The position numbers and the translations under genes are program-made. The notes beneath the pieces are model-generated. The model worked only from the letters and a program-made list of their open reading frames with translations. It was not told where the DNA came from and did not search any database. 64,000 bases of DNA from Pelosinus sp. UFO1 (GTDB lineage: Bacteria; Bacillota; Negativicutes; DSM-13327), in the NCBI RefSeq assembly GCF_000725345.1, contig NZ_CP008852.1, forward strand, positions 2,447,693 to 2,511,692, in the 5' to 3' direction. Below, piece after piece: positions 24,472 to 32,702 of this stretch (the first letter of the stretch is position 1; every line of letters starts with the position of its first letter).

Positions 24472-26460
24472 CTACTTCTTGTTGCGAAACTGAACTGGCG
24501 TCATTCCATATTTTTTCTTAAATAATCGATTGAAATGTTCCACGTTCTGATAACCTACGCTATCAGCAATCTTTTCAACTGTCATACTTCCATTATTCAA
24601 AAGAGTACAAGCCTTTTTCATCCGTACATTTCTAACGATTTCACCAAATGTTCCCCCAGATTTTTCTTTGATATATTTCGATAGATAGGGAACCGACAGA
24701 TGCATCTGTTTTGAAAGCTCCTCTAACGTAACAGTCAAGTAATTCGTTTGGATGTAATTTATGATTTCATTAATTCTTTCATCCCTGCATTTATCTTCCG
24801 CCTGTATTTCGTCTAATTGATTGACAGCTACTACAAGGGCATTAATCGAAGATGTAATAATGTCGTCATCAATCCCAACACCCCAGAATAATTTGTTGTT
24901 GCTGCTAACTCCAACATAGGAAACCGCCTTGGAGGATGAACCCTTTGAAAGTGCATGTTCTTCATAAATGGCTAATTCATAATGGATGTCAAAATATTGT
25001 TTAATGGCATTGCTGACAGCATCCAATCGCCCATTTCCATTTCCTACAATCGTTCTAACCTTTCCGTTATGATTTATGATAACTTGTGCTATAATGCCAT
25101 CTATTTGTTTAAAACGAAATTCTTCTATGTGGAAATATGGAGTATTATTCACATATTTGTTTTCAAATATGTGATATACCCACTGCGGTGATAATTCTTT
25201 ATGTTCCCTATCAGAAACACCTTTAACTGTGTAACCCACATCTTCTTTCATCTTAGCAGGAATGGACAGTCCATAATTTCCTTCCAGTATGTAACCAATA
25301 CCACCTTTCCCTGACTGACTATTAATTCTGATGACATCTGAATCATATTCCCTCCCAACATCCTTAGGGTCAATAGGAAGGTACGGAACTGACCATGTAT
25401 CAGTTTTCTTTTCTGTTCTGTAATTCATCCCCTTAGCAATTGCATCTTGATGGGACCCAGAGAAAGCGGTAAATACTAGTTCGCCTGCATATGGTTGGCG
25501 AACATGCACTTGCATTCGAGTTAAATTTTCATATTTCTGGCATATTTCTGGCATATTGCTAAAGTCAAGTTTAGGATCAACACCATGTGAATACAGGTTC
25601 ATTGCCAATGTAATAATATCAACATTTCCTGTTCTCTCTCCGTTTCCAAATAAGGTTCCTTCAATTCGATCAGCGCCCGCAAGCATTCCCAGTTCGGCAT
25701 CACAAACACCGCAGCCCCTATCATTGTGAGGATGCAAACACAAAATAACAGAATCCCTGTATTTCAAATTCTTACTCATAAACTCCACTTGACTTGCAAA
25801 TACGTGGGGCATTGCATTTTCTACCGTTGTTGGCAGATTAATAATTGCTTTTTTATCAGGAGTGGGTTTCCATACATCAAGTACCGCATTACATATTTCT
25901 AGTGCATAATCCACTTCTGTTCCAGGAAAACTCTCTGGGCTGTACTGAAATGAAAAATTACCAGTTGTCTCTTCTGCCAATTTCTTTAATAATTCTGCTC
26001 CACCAACAGCAATCTGCTTGATTTCTTCCTTACTCTTTCTAAACACCTGCTCCCTCTGAGCAACAGATGTTGAATTATACAAATGAATTACAGCGTGGGG
26101 TGCGCCCTTAACAGCTTCAAATGTTTTTTTTATAATATGTTCCCGGGCTTGTGTTAGTACTTGAATGGTTACATCTTCAGGTATCATGTTTCTCTCTATT
26201 AATGCCCTTAAGAAATTATATTCTGTGTCTGATGCCGCTGGGAAACCCACCTCAATTTCCTTGAACCCAATGTCCACCAGCATCTGAAAAAAATCTATTT
26301 TTTCCTCCAAGCTCATTGGTTCGATAAGTGCTTGATTTCCGTCTCTTAAATCAACGCTGCACCAGATTGGGGGCTTATCGATATGATCTTTCCTAACCCA
26401 GTCATAAGATACTTGGGGTGGCATAAAATATGCCCTTTCATATTTTTCAAAATTCTTCAT
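24472..26460 (-). CDS. leuA: 2-isopropylmalate synthase fused to a C-terminal AraC-type DNA-binding domain
   Basis: The protein has 662 residues. Residues 1-420 are the catalytic part ([56 protein letters not shown]), and about 430-550 form the LeuA regulatory dimer domain, which together match the long-type LeuA of about 550 residues. It condenses acetyl-CoA with 2-oxoisovalerate, the first step of leucine synthesis. Residues 560-662 are a complete AraC/XylS double helix-turn-helix ([50 protein letters not shown]). One uninterrupted frame encodes both. A leucine T-box leader precedes it. The fusion suggests a leucine-responsive enzyme that also binds DNA. Confidence 0.9.
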   Translation of the reverse strand: MKNFEKYERAYFMPPQVSYDWVRKDHIDKPPIWCSVDLRDGNQALIEPMSLEEKIDFFQMLVDIGFKEIEVGFPAASDTEYNFLRALIERNMIPEDVTIQVLTQAREHIIKKTFEAVKGAPHAVIHLYNSTSVAQREQVFRKSKEEIKQIAVGGAELLKKLAEETTGNFSFQYSPESFPGTEVDYALEICNAVLDVWKPTPDKKAIINLPTTVENAMPHVFASQVEFMSKNLKYRDSVILCLHPHNDRGCGVCDAELGMLAGADRIEGTLFGNGERTGNVDIITLAMNLYSHGVDPKLDFSNMPEICQKYENLTRMQVHVRQPYAGELVFTAFSGSHQDAIAKGMNYRTEKKTDTWSVPYLPIDPKDVGREYDSDVIRINSQSGKGGIGYILEGNYGLSIPAKMKEDVGYTVKGVSDREHKELSPQWVYHIFENKYVNNTPYFHIEEFRFKQIDGIIAQVIINHNGKVRTIVGNGNGRLDAVSNAIKQYFDIHYELAIYEEHALSKGSSSKAVSYVGVSSNNKLFWGVGIDDDIITSSINALVVAVNQLDEIQAEDKCRDERINEIINYIQTNYLTVTLEELSKQMHLSVPYLSKYIKEKSGGTFGEIVRNVRMKKACTLLNNGSMTVEKIADSVGYQNVEHFNRLFKKKYGMTPVQFRNKK

Positions 26461-26484
26461 AATATCCTCCTTCTTTCACCGCAT

Positions 26485-26760
26485 GCACATAAAAAAATCT
26501 TCCGTCCTATAATCCATAACAACGAATTATAGAGACGAAAGACAAAGCTCTCGCGGTACCACTCTATTTCATGATCAACATACGCTCATCGGCACTACTA
26601 ATGCCTATCCCGATAACGGAGGACTTCCGTCATGACCTACTATATTTCAGCCAGAAGCTCCAAGGCGAGTTCACCACATTTCTTATACTGTTTCGCATCA
26701 TCCAACAGCTTTCTGCAATCAATTTGTGGATACTATTCCTTTTCATTGCCTTTCATATGG
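26485..26760 (-). promoter_or_regulatory. T-box leader, leucine specifier, upstream of leuA
   Basis: The minus strand holds the T-box sequence GAGTGGTACCGCGAGAGC (26547-26564), a Stem I with AGTATCC, GATGATGCGAAACAG and the specifier region GGTGAACTCGCC, in which CTC (26667-26669) is a leucine codon. An intrinsic terminator follows (CGTCTCTATAATTC...GATTATAGGACG, then a T-run at 26491-26497). Uncharged tRNA-Leu should favour read-through into leuA. Confidence 0.88.
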
Positions 26761-26829
26761 AATAAATTATTAAATTATCCAATAATGTAATTCACTTCTA
26801 ATCCCTAATTGGATAGTACCATATATCTT

Positions 26830-27236
26830 CCACATTGCGTAGTGATAAATTTAATCAGTTTTCTTGATCTTATTTAATTATTTGTGCTAATCATAAAATA
26901 AAGCGAAAGAAGGGCAAGTTTTTTTTAAGAATGTTAAGCTTGGAAGAACGGCTTGACTTATTATAAATATTTCGTTTTTTAATATCTCTCATCTAGTAAT
27001 AAATCAAATTCCAGAATAACTCAATCATGACTCAGACAGAGCGCCGTCTAGAATGGGGTCATAAGTTAGTACTTCTGATACTATTGGGAGCGAAAATGAA
27101 TATAAAACCGTCCAGGCACATCTTTTTCTTAATTTTTCGCCGTGTTGCAGTATAAGATAGGTGTACGCCCTGTTTTCTGGTTAATCTTACATCGTTTTTT
27201 AGGAAGATAATAGGTGCAAACTATTCTTGAGGAGGT
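26830..27236. other. Intergenic region between leuA leader and a small gene
   Basis: No coding sequence was found. The left part should hold the leuA promoter (A/T-rich, TTGAT...TAAT-like elements) and the right part the promoter of the small gene at 27247. Nothing else is recognised. Confidence 0.3.
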
Positions 27237-27246
27237 GATCATATTT

Positions 27247-27393
27247 ATGTATCACACTAAAAGAGCGATGCGTAAGATGATGAATATGGACATGATGCCT
27301 GACATGGACATACCAACCACCGCCAAAGTTGTTGTAGCAGGTGCTATGGTTTGGTTTGGTGCTAAAATGTTAATGAAAGAATTTATGGACTAA
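27247..27393 (+). CDS. Small membrane-associated protein (48 residues)
   Basis: GAGGAGGTGATC lies seven bases before the ATG at 27247. The protein is Met-rich at the start (MRKMMNMDMMPDMDIP) and has a hydrophobic segment VVVAGAMVWFGAKMLM that could span or lie on the membrane. A terminator follows 20 bases after the stop, so it is a complete single gene. The family is not recognised. Confidence 0.65.
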   Translation: MYHTKRAMRKMMNMDMMPDMDIPTTAKVVVAGAMVWFGAKMLMKEFMD

Positions 27394-27408
27394 TCCTACT
27401 CAAAAACC

Positions 27409-27450
27409 CAGAACTCCTGTCTAATTAATAAAATTTGACAGGAGTTCTAT
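27409..27450 (+). terminator. Intrinsic terminator
   Basis: AGAACTCCTGTC and GACAGGAGTTCT pair perfectly (12 bp) around an A/T loop and are followed by ATTTTTTC. It ends the small gene at 27247. Confidence 0.85.
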
Positions 27451-27502
27451 TTTTTCGCCATTACCAATGATATAGTTCTGCGTATCAGGTCAAACGGAGA
27501 AT
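27448..27502. repeat. Dispersed repeat, copy 4 (second half only)
   Basis: TTTTTTCGCCATTACCAATG, ATAGTTCTGCGTATCAGGTC and AAACGGAGAATTTAA match the second part of copies 2 and 3. It directly follows a T-run of a terminator, as in those copies. Confidence 0.55.
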
Positions 27503-27603
27503 TTAATTTTGCTTAAATAGCCTTTTAATGACATGCCGGATTAGGCACTATCACTCGAATAAAAGTAGTGACCAATCACCCACCTCCATCAGAAATCATC
27601 CTT

Positions 27604-27795
27604 CTAAAGTTCAATATCAAGCTCTATTAGCTTCTTTAAATCATCTACACTGTTAATCTCAATGTTGCCTTTTTGAAAATCACTGATCCACTTGACGATG
27701 CCTGCTTGGACAAGCTTACGATACTTGGATTTTGATTCTGTAATTCCTTCAATATGGATTGCTTCGTGTTGCATTAACAGGCTTTTTTTATCCAT
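27604..27795 (-). CDS. Small hypothetical protein (63 residues)
   Basis: A helical, charged protein beginning MDKKSLLMQHEAIHIEGITE and ending SVDDLKKLIELDIEL. No membrane segment is present. The sequence looks real (balanced composition, complete frame), but I do not recognise a family and the ribosome site is weak. It stands alone. Confidence 0.5.
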   Translation of the reverse strand: MDKKSLLMQHEAIHIEGITESKSKYRKLVQAGIVKWISDFQKGNIEINSVDDLKKLIELDIEL

Positions 27796-27846
27796 CGAAC
27801 ATTCGTTCGTTTTTTGTTGTCATCACCCTCGCCATGGTATAAAATG

Positions 27847-27932
27847 GTTAGGAGATAGTAGGCCACAGTGTAGCCTACTATCTCCTGCTGGGAGTGCCCA
27901 GGGCAGGACGGATGTTAGCACATCCGTCCTTT
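27847..27932. terminator. Two tandem hairpins
   Basis: GGAGATAGTAGGC and GCCTACTATCTCC (27850-27882) form a 13-bp stem around CACAGTGTA. AGGACGGATGT and ACATCCGTCCT (about 27904-27930) form a second stem. Such pairs occur at gene ends and as small structured RNAs. No gene on the plus strand ends here. Confidence 0.5.
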
Positions 27933-28028
27933 GTCTATAAATCTTTAATCTCGTCCAAGTCCTTGACTTGACCATTTGGTAAAAAGTCTATATTCTTATG
28001 AATAATTATATGTGTAGGAGTGAATTGT

Positions 28029-28793
28029 ATGGAAAACTATATAAGGGATTTAATAGTTAGTTATATAAATACTTATTCGGAACTGAAACAAACATCGACT
28101 GTTTGGCAAGGCCCTATAATTTCTTTTGCTTCTGCCGACGACAGTCTCTTTAATACGCTAAAAGAAGTAGTAGGCCCAAACCATGCATTGCCAACAGACT
28201 TTTTGAAAAATGCACAATCTGTTATTTCATACTTTATACCGTTTGTTAAAAATACAGTAATAAGCAATATAGAAGGAGTTCAATCTTCTCGTGAATGGGC
28301 TTTAGCTTATATCGAAACCAATAATCTTATCCTAGACCTTAACAATTTTGTTCAAAATAAACTGAATGAACAAGGCTACTGCGCCATTCCAGGAATACAT
28401 AATTTTGATAAAGAAAAACTGATCAGTGACTGGTCACAACGCCATGTTGCCTTTATTGCCGGTCTAGGTAATTTCGGCTTAAATAATATGCTAATTACTG
28501 AAAAGGGGTGCTGTGGACGTATCGGTAGTATTGTAACTGATCTAGAACTTCTCCCCACTCTAAGATCAAATCGAGAAAATTGTTTATATAAATATAATGG
28601 CCGTTGCAAAAAATGTGTTGATCGGTGTGTAACGAGCGCATTAACTGAGACAGCTTTTAAGCGATTCACCTGTCATGAAATGTGTTTAGTTAATGCCGAA
28701 GTTTTCAAGGAATTGGGTCATGCTGATGTTTGTGGAAAGTGCCTAGTAAATCTTCCATGCTCTTTTATCAATCCAACTAGCAAATTGCCATAA
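28029..28793 (+). CDS. QueG-like iron-sulfur protein (epoxyqueuosine reductase-related)
   Basis: The protein has about 254 residues from the ATG at 28029 (TAGGAG lies ten bases upstream). The region ISDWSQRHVAFIAGLGNFGLNN-like (residues 140-165) followed by clustered cysteines (CLYKYNGRCKKCVDRC, then CHEMCLVNAE, CGKCLVNLPC) matches the C-terminal half of QueG-type proteins that carry 4Fe-4S clusters. It is shorter than QueG (about 380) and lacks the clear cobalamin-domain sequence, so it is probably a reductase or dehalogenase-like relative, not QueG itself. It is a single gene. Confidence 0.75.
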   Translation: MENYIRDLIVSYINTYSELKQTSTVWQGPIISFASADDSLFNTLKEVVGPNHALPTDFLKNAQSVISYFIPFVKNTVISNIEGVQSSREWALAYIETNNLILDLNNFVQNKLNEQGYCAIPGIHNFDKEKLISDWSQRHVAFIAGLGNFGLNNMLITEKGCCGRIGSIVTDLELLPTLRSNRENCLYKYNGRCKKCVDRCVTSALTETAFKRFTCHEMCLVNAEVFKELGHADVCGKCLVNLPCSFINPTSKLP

Positions 28794-28845
28794 GAACAAA
28801 TGTAGTATTAGGATAATTTACGGATGTTGGTTTGATTGCGTGTAT

Positions 28846-28932
28846 TTAGGTCAGCATTGTTGTATCTACTAAATCATCAAAGGCACAATATACTGTTATG
28901 CCACGGGCCTCAACGTTAAGTCGCTTGGTCAT
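28846..28932 (-). CDS. Very small protein or truncated gene (28 residues)
   Basis: GAGGTGAAGAA precedes an ATG. The peptide reads MTKRLNVEARGITVYCAFD, then DLVDTTMLT. The ribosome site is good but the length is marginal. It may be the intact start of a formerly longer protein. Confidence 0.35.
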   Translation of the reverse strand: MTKRLNVEARGITVYCAFDDLVDTTMLT

Positions 28933-28956
28933 TTCTTCACCTCGTTTAATGTGAAA

Positions 28957-29082
28957 TCACCCCCGTTTCTTCTTATGTTGTTTTGGTATGGTTCTAAGTT
29001 TACAACGTGCTGAATTAGTATGGTATGTATCCCTCATGCATTCGTTCTCTTGATTGCACGCGCAGTCTGAAAAGCATTTCAT
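28957..29082 (-). CDS. Small Cys-containing protein (DUF1540-like)
   Basis: The 41-residue protein starts MKCFSDCACNQENECMRDTY. The spacing CxxxCxCNxxxxC resembles DUF1540 metal-binding spore proteins. The C-terminus is strongly basic (PKQHKKKRG). AGGAGGTG precedes the ATG by seven bases. The Cys pattern suggests metal binding. Confidence 0.6.
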   Translation of the reverse strand: MKCFSDCACNQENECMRDTYHTNSARCKLRTIPKQHKKKRG

Positions 29083-29153
29083 TTTCGACACCTCCTATGT
29101 TGAGTTTGCATAAAATAGATTAGAGAAACTAAATTATCATTGGAGGGATTCTT

Positions 29154-29237
29154 ATGGAATTCGGTAATAATGGTGCGTGGATTATTTTTATAATTATCAT
29201 CATTATTTTACTTTTTTCTTGCTCTGATAATTTTTGA
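29154..29237 (+). CDS. Tiny YjcZ-like membrane protein
   Basis: The 27-residue protein MEFGNNGAWIIFIIIIII... has one transmembrane helix and ends CSDNF. GGAGGG lies seven bases before the ATG. Composition and layout match the very short YjcZ/SscA-type spore assembly proteins of Firmicutes. A hairpin lies 30 bases downstream. Confidence 0.65.
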   Translation: MEFGNNGAWIIFIIIIIILLFSCSDNF

Positions 29238-29265
29238 TTTCTTCTAAACCAATCCCACATTTTTC

Positions 29266-29341
29266 TCTTGCAACCACGTTCAATCAAAACGTGGTTTATT
29301 TTTTATAAAGAAAGAAGCACCCGCGAGGGTGCTTCTTTAAT
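29266..29341. terminator. Two hairpins after the YjcZ-like gene
   Basis: AACCACGTT/AACGTGGTT with a T-run (29268-29300) and AAAGAAGCACC/GGTGCTTCTTT (29307-29338). Both have the form of intrinsic terminators and could serve genes from either side. Confidence 0.7.
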
Positions 29342-29514
29342 CAATCTCACTTACCTACCTATTACCTTTTATATACACAAAGCCAGCAATATCAATATTT
29401 ATCCAAAGGTGTTCTAAAGGTATTCCAAAGGTAAGTTATTTTAGGCATAATAAAAGCCCCCCGAAGGATGCTTAATGATATATTTTAATTCTTTTAGGCG
29501 TACAATGCTATCAA

Positions 29515-29709
29515 TCAACAGTCACAAGAGTCACAAGAGTCACAACAGTCATGATGCCAATCATGATGACACTTGGGGCACTTATGCCAATCTTTGTGAC
29601 ATTTATGATGGCATTTAGGGCACTCCCACCCATTGCACTCGCATTCACACTCATGCCAATCATGATGACACTTATGGCACTTTTTACAATCACAATCAAA
29701 ATCGTTCAT
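29515..29709 (-). CDS. His/Cys-rich 64-residue protein
   Basis: The start was placed at the ATG at 29709, preceded by AGAGGTGAAGAA. By direct count the protein has 17 Cys and 12 His among 64 residues, in repeated blocks (CHHDWHECECECNGWECPKC, HKCPKCHHDWHHDCC, DSCDSCDC). The spacing suggests several zinc or other metal sites or heavy cross-linking. Firmicute spore coats contain similar proteins. The 3' end of the gene carries a 9-base tandem repeat (GTCACAAGA type). No family was recognised. Confidence 0.7.
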   Translation of the reverse strand: MNDFDCDCKKCHKCHHDWHECECECNGWECPKCHHKCHKDWHKCPKCHHDWHHDCCDSCDSCDC

Positions 29710-29797
29710 TTCTTCACCTCTTTTACAAGTTATTCTATATATAATATGTAAATTAAGTGAAAAAGGCTCCAACTATTTGGTCATAATAAAAACCTCC

Positions 29798-29941
29798 CTA
29801 TTCGGATGGTAATAAGTTGCTATCCATAGCTGACTTATATAACTGGTCACTAGTTAAAGCTGCTTTAAGGATTATAAATGATGCAGGAGATACCTTAAAT
29901 TCACCATTTAGAAGAGTATTCATTTCCTCAGCTAAATCCAC
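29798..29941 (-). CDS. Small protein overlapping the upstream gene
   Basis: A frame from a GTG at 29941 encodes 47 residues (DLAEEMNTLLNGEFKVSPAS, LKAALTSDQLYKSAMDSNLL). It overlaps the end of the gene at 29932-30159 in another frame, which would allow coupled translation. It could instead be the tail of a lost gene. Confidence 0.4.
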   Translation of the reverse strand: MDLAEEMNTLLNGEFKVSPASFIILKAALTSDQLYKSAMDSNLLPSE

Positions 29942-30159
29942 AAAATAAAATGCCGACACTCCTGGCAATCAGGTAGTGCCGGCTTCCGTTCTCCGATCAG
30001 CCAATTATTCTTTTTTCTCCGGCCGAACACTTTGACGTATATCGACTCGGGTGACTTCACCGTCGGATTATAAAATCTACATTCCCAAACTTGAGGGAAT
30101 CTAGCTGGTCTTGTACTATTCTTACCTACCCAATATAACCTCTCTCCTACCATCTTCAT
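29932..30159 (-). CDS. Hypothetical protein (75 residues)
   Basis: The sequence MKMVGERLYWVGKNSTRPAR, then FGRRKKNNWLIGERKPALP and CQECRHF is basic and aromatic-rich, with a CxxC near the end. It looks like a real protein. It may belong to the decayed prophage segment that follows (zinc-ribbon protein, ssb, immA remnants). The ribosome site is weak. Confidence 0.45.
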   Translation of the reverse strand: MKMVGERLYWVGKNSTRPARFPQVWECRFYNPTVKSPESIYVKVFGRRKKNNWLIGERKPALPDCQECRHFILWI

Positions 30160-30226
30160 ATGATGCTTATCCTAGTGTTCTGTGCGGTGACCGCTATGAA
30201 TAGAATGGGTACAGGGGGAGATTATA

Positions 30227-30328
30227 TTGGTTATTGAATTCATCCAAAATTCAATCCTGCTCATGGTTACTCCGGTAGCAACTGTCGTGATTATATGGTT
30301 AATCTGCAAGATATTTCAAGGTCATTAA
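30227..30328 (+). CDS. Single-span small membrane protein (33 residues)
   Basis: From a TTG at 30227 preceded by CAGGGGGAG, the frame encodes one helix (NSILLMVTPVATVVIIWLIC) and ends KIFQGH. The size and layout resemble holin-like small membrane peptides and type I toxins. A hairpin CTCTCCTTAGGAGGGC follows at 30331-30345. Confidence 0.5.
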   Translation: MVIEFIQNSILLMVTPVATVVIIWLICKIFQGH

Positions 30329-30820
30329 GCTCTCCTTAGGAGGGCTATTTTCTTTATCTTTAATAATATATCTATTTCCACAGGTTAATTACAATCCTCA
30401 GTCCCGCCCATACATCATTTTCTCCTATCATATCGTAATTCAGCTCCCGAAACCCCTCACAGAACTCAGCCACTTGCCAAAGGACAATACTGCTCAAAAA
30501 TTAATTGCAGAGTGTCACCAGTGTTTACTGTGTATTGCATTGAAATTAGGATCAAAACTGAAATAAATTGTCTCATCAGGATCTTATCGACTCCTTCCAA
30601 GTATAATTATTGCCATAGGCGGCAATAATAGTGCTGTGTACACATTGTATCTCCCTACAGGTGACTGTAAAAGCAGAGCCTGTAACTCCTTCATGAAACA
30701 AGACCACCAACGGTGCTGGTCTTGTTTTTTTATGCCTAGCCAATCAATTTTGTAGGAATCTTTATCCTTTTAAAATCAATGTTATTTAAAAAGCCTTTCT
30801 ACGATTCGCATGTTCACATT
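30329..30820. other. Intergenic stretch with a strong terminator
   Basis: No intact gene was found. AACAAGACCA-CCAACGG-TGCTGGTCTTGTTTTTTT at about 30698-30733 is a strong plus-strand terminator. A minus-strand frame reading VAEFCEGFRELNYDMIGEN (about 30400-30475) lacks a start and may be a gene remnant. The sequence 30640-30697 could be the transcribed part ended by the terminator, but I recognise no RNA family. Confidence 0.4.
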
Positions 30821-31093
30821 TCATACTTCTACCTCAACCTCCGTCTCATATAGCACCAAAGTACCTTCCTGCACTGGTACCGAAACTGGAAAAACTAACA
30901 TCTCGCCACGCTGATTTTTAATTACACGAAATGGTTTCTGATATTGCAAAGCCATCTTGATAGCCTTCTCCTTCTGGCTACGTAACTCTGGGCTAACTGC
31001 ACCGTTCTTTTCCTTGCGCCGCTGACAATGAGAGCAGACATTCTCCACGTCACTCGTTAACCGACCACAATATACACATGGCCACATAACCAT
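30821..31093 (-). CDS. Zinc-ribbon protein next to the ssb remnant
   Basis: The 90-residue protein (88 from the better ATG, MWPCVYCGRL) has CVYCGRLTSDVENVCSHCQ near its N-terminus, a C-x2-C...C-x2-C zinc ribbon, then the basic helix ELRSQKEKAIKMALQYQ and a strand-rich end. GGGAGGGATG precedes it. It follows the decayed ssb gene on the same strand and was probably in the same phage-type operon. Confidence 0.55.
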   Translation of the reverse strand: MVMWPCVYCGRLTSDVENVCSHCQRRKEKNGAVSPELRSQKEKAIKMALQYQKPFRVIKNQRGEMLVFPVSVPVQEGTLVLYETEVEVEV

Positions 31094-31099
31094 CCCTCC

Positions 31100-31484
31100 C
31101 TAAATTGGAATCTCCTCTTCAGGAAACACCTCAGTACCAAAGGAGCTCATATCATATCCGCTTGTGCTAGGTGCTTGAGTGGTGATCTGCTTATTATCCA
31201 AGAACTCAACGTTCTGAGCTACTACGTCAGCGTCCTACTTTTCTGCCCATCTTTCTCGTAATCGCGAATTTGTAAGCGTCCTTCTACCAAGATACGACGT
31301 CCCTTAGTCAGATTATTACCAAATGTTTCTGCCAGTTTTTCCCAGGAAATAACAGACACAAAGTCAATGTGCTTATTCTCACCAAAGCCAGTATTTATAG
31401 CTACGTTGAATGTGGTTATATTTTTACCTGTCTGCGTATATCTTACTTCATCTTCAACGGCAAACATGTGTTCATGAAGTAGCA
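31100..31484 (-). pseudogene. ssb: Frameshifted single-stranded DNA-binding protein gene
   Basis: The SSB core is clear: EVRYTQTGKNITTFNVAINT, VISWEKLAETFGNNLTKGRR, ILVEGRLQIRDYEKDGQK. After this the frame changes, and DADVVAQNVEFLDNKQIT continues in another frame to the acidic SSB tail EVFPEEEIPI, with a stop at 31100. The N-terminus is also out of frame. At least two frame changes make it non-functional. It is likely a prophage or element copy of ssb. Confidence 0.75.
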
Positions 31485-31509
31485 CCTACCCTACTCCATA
31501 AAGGTTGGG

Positions 31510-31668
31510 GCTCACTATTTCATGATTGAACATACCTTCTTCTCCCCTGGCCACTTTGAGCGCGAGGCTAATGAGTTTGCGTGGCAGCTGTTGTTTGATG
31601 AAGAGGTTTGCAGATCGGATTATGATAATGAAAGAGCAGCCCAAGCTGCTCTTTTTTCTGAGTTATAA
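31510..31668 (+). pseudogene. ImmA/IrrE metallopeptidase remnant
   Basis: The frame AHYFMIEHTFFSPGHFEREA, NEFAWQLLFDEEV is the stretch after the HEXXH site in ImmA-type phage anti-repressor proteases. The first part of HEXXH is lost (the upstream codons read KVGAH) and no start remains. A terminator-like GAGCAGCCCAAGCTGCTC-TTTTTT lies inside its 3' end. Together with ssb it marks a dead prophage. Confidence 0.6.
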
Positions 31669-31753
31669 TATTCCCCCCAGAAATTTAATAGGAATTATTT
31701 TATTGCTCCAGCATAAGATGTTCTATCTTGATTTTTTTGGAGGTAAATAATTA

Positions 31754-31999
31754 ATGGATTTTGTCATTTTAGATGAGGTACTAACAGCCTTATCCTTTAT
31801 TACCCCTTTTATACTCTATGGTGGAATGATTTGCGTTTTATCAATAAATAAAAACTCTGGATTAAACGACCATCAGTTCCATAATCGCATCCTCAGGTTA
31901 AAAGAACTTCTCCGATGCAAATGCTTCCTAGATAGGCTTCACAGTGTTAACCATAAACCAAATAACAACTTGTTTCACCGAATTAATAACCATAGATAA
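31754..31999 (+). CDS. Hypothetical protein with one membrane helix (81 residues)
   Basis: TTGGAGG lies 11 bases before the ATG. The N-terminus MDFVILDEVLTALSFITPFI, LYGGMICVLS is hydrophobic, and the rest is basic (RLKELLRCKCFLDRLHSVNH). No family is recognised. A hairpin AAGGAGGTCAG...CTGCCCTCCTT (about 32053-32089) follows. Confidence 0.5.
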   Translation: MDFVILDEVLTALSFITPFILYGGMICVLSINKNSGLNDHQFHNRILRLKELLRCKCFLDRLHSVNHKPNNNLFHRINNHR

Positions 32000-32138
32000 A
32001 CTCATCCAACATAACCCCTCGCCTTTTGGAGAAAATTTGTGAATATACAAGTAAGGAGGTCAGCTGGTTACATTCACTGCCCTCCTTATTTATAGAATTA
32101 GAAAACCTATCATTTTACACAAATTGCTTGTAAGTGGA

Positions 32139-32681
32139 TTATTCGAAATGCTGTAATCCTTTTAAAATTAGTTGTATTGTATTCACTTGCCTATCCCAAT
32201 TTGATTGAGAGTTATTAATTGTAATGTCAGCTAAATGTTGCATTACGTTTATTTCTTCGTGATAAGTCAAAAGTCTCATGTCATCATTTTCACCTCTTGA
32301 AGAAAGCCGAGTAATACATTCTTCTAATGTTGCAAAAACACCTAAAAACAAAGTATTAGCCGAATATGTACTTTTTAATTTCAAAGCGCCATTACAATCA
32401 ACAACGATTGAACCAATTTCCCCAAATTCTATCAGCCTACGAATTGACTCTAATGACGTAGCATATAGATTTCCTTTATACTCTGTGTATTCTAATAATT
32501 TTCCATCACGATGCATTTGCATTATTTCATCTCTAGTGGCAAAGTGATACTCAACCCCACTTTTCTCCCCCTTTCGTGGTAATCGTGAGGTCCAAGTAAT
32601 AATTGGATTTAATCCTAAAGACCGTTGCAGTGTAGTTTTCCCAACTCCACTAGGGCCAATAAAAGCAACAATATTAATCAT
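32139..32681 (-). CDS. Guanylate kinase-like P-loop protein
   Basis: The 180-residue protein has the Walker A FIGPSGVGKTTLQ at residues 7-19, followed by TWTSRLPRKGEKSGVEYHF, which corresponds to the nucleotide-binding TTRxPRxGExxGxxYxF region of guanylate kinases, and KLLEYTEYKGNLYATS. It is shorter and more diverged than the housekeeping Gmk (about 200), and no second Gmk is visible here, so its substrate may be GMP or another small molecule. It precedes the amidase gene by fewer than 30 bases but is downstream of it. Confidence 0.72.
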   Translation of the reverse strand: MINIVAFIGPSGVGKTTLQRSLGLNPIITWTSRLPRKGEKSGVEYHFATRDEIMQMHRDGKLLEYTEYKGNLYATSLESIRRLIEFGEIGSIVVDCNGALKLKSTYSANTLFLGVFATLEECITRLSSRGENDDMRLLTYHEEINVMQHLADITINNSQSNWDRQVNTIQLILKGLQHFE

Positions 32682-32702
32682 AATAACCTCTGTTTTTATT
32701 AA

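Noticed and set aside
29511-29560. Tandem GTCACAAGA repeats as a possible CRISPR or minisatellite
   Set aside because: The unit is nine bases, repeated three to four times without spacers, and it encodes the DSC repeats of the His/Cys-rich protein.
29511-29699. Met/Ile/Val-rich ORF in the alternate frame of the His/Cys-rich gene
   Set aside because: It is a shadow of the repeated codons of the gene at 29515-29709 and has no ribosome site of its own.
30640-30735. Possible riboswitch before a terminator
   Set aside because: A strong terminator is present, but I could not match the upstream 60 bases to any riboswitch consensus, and no gene follows closely on the plus strand.
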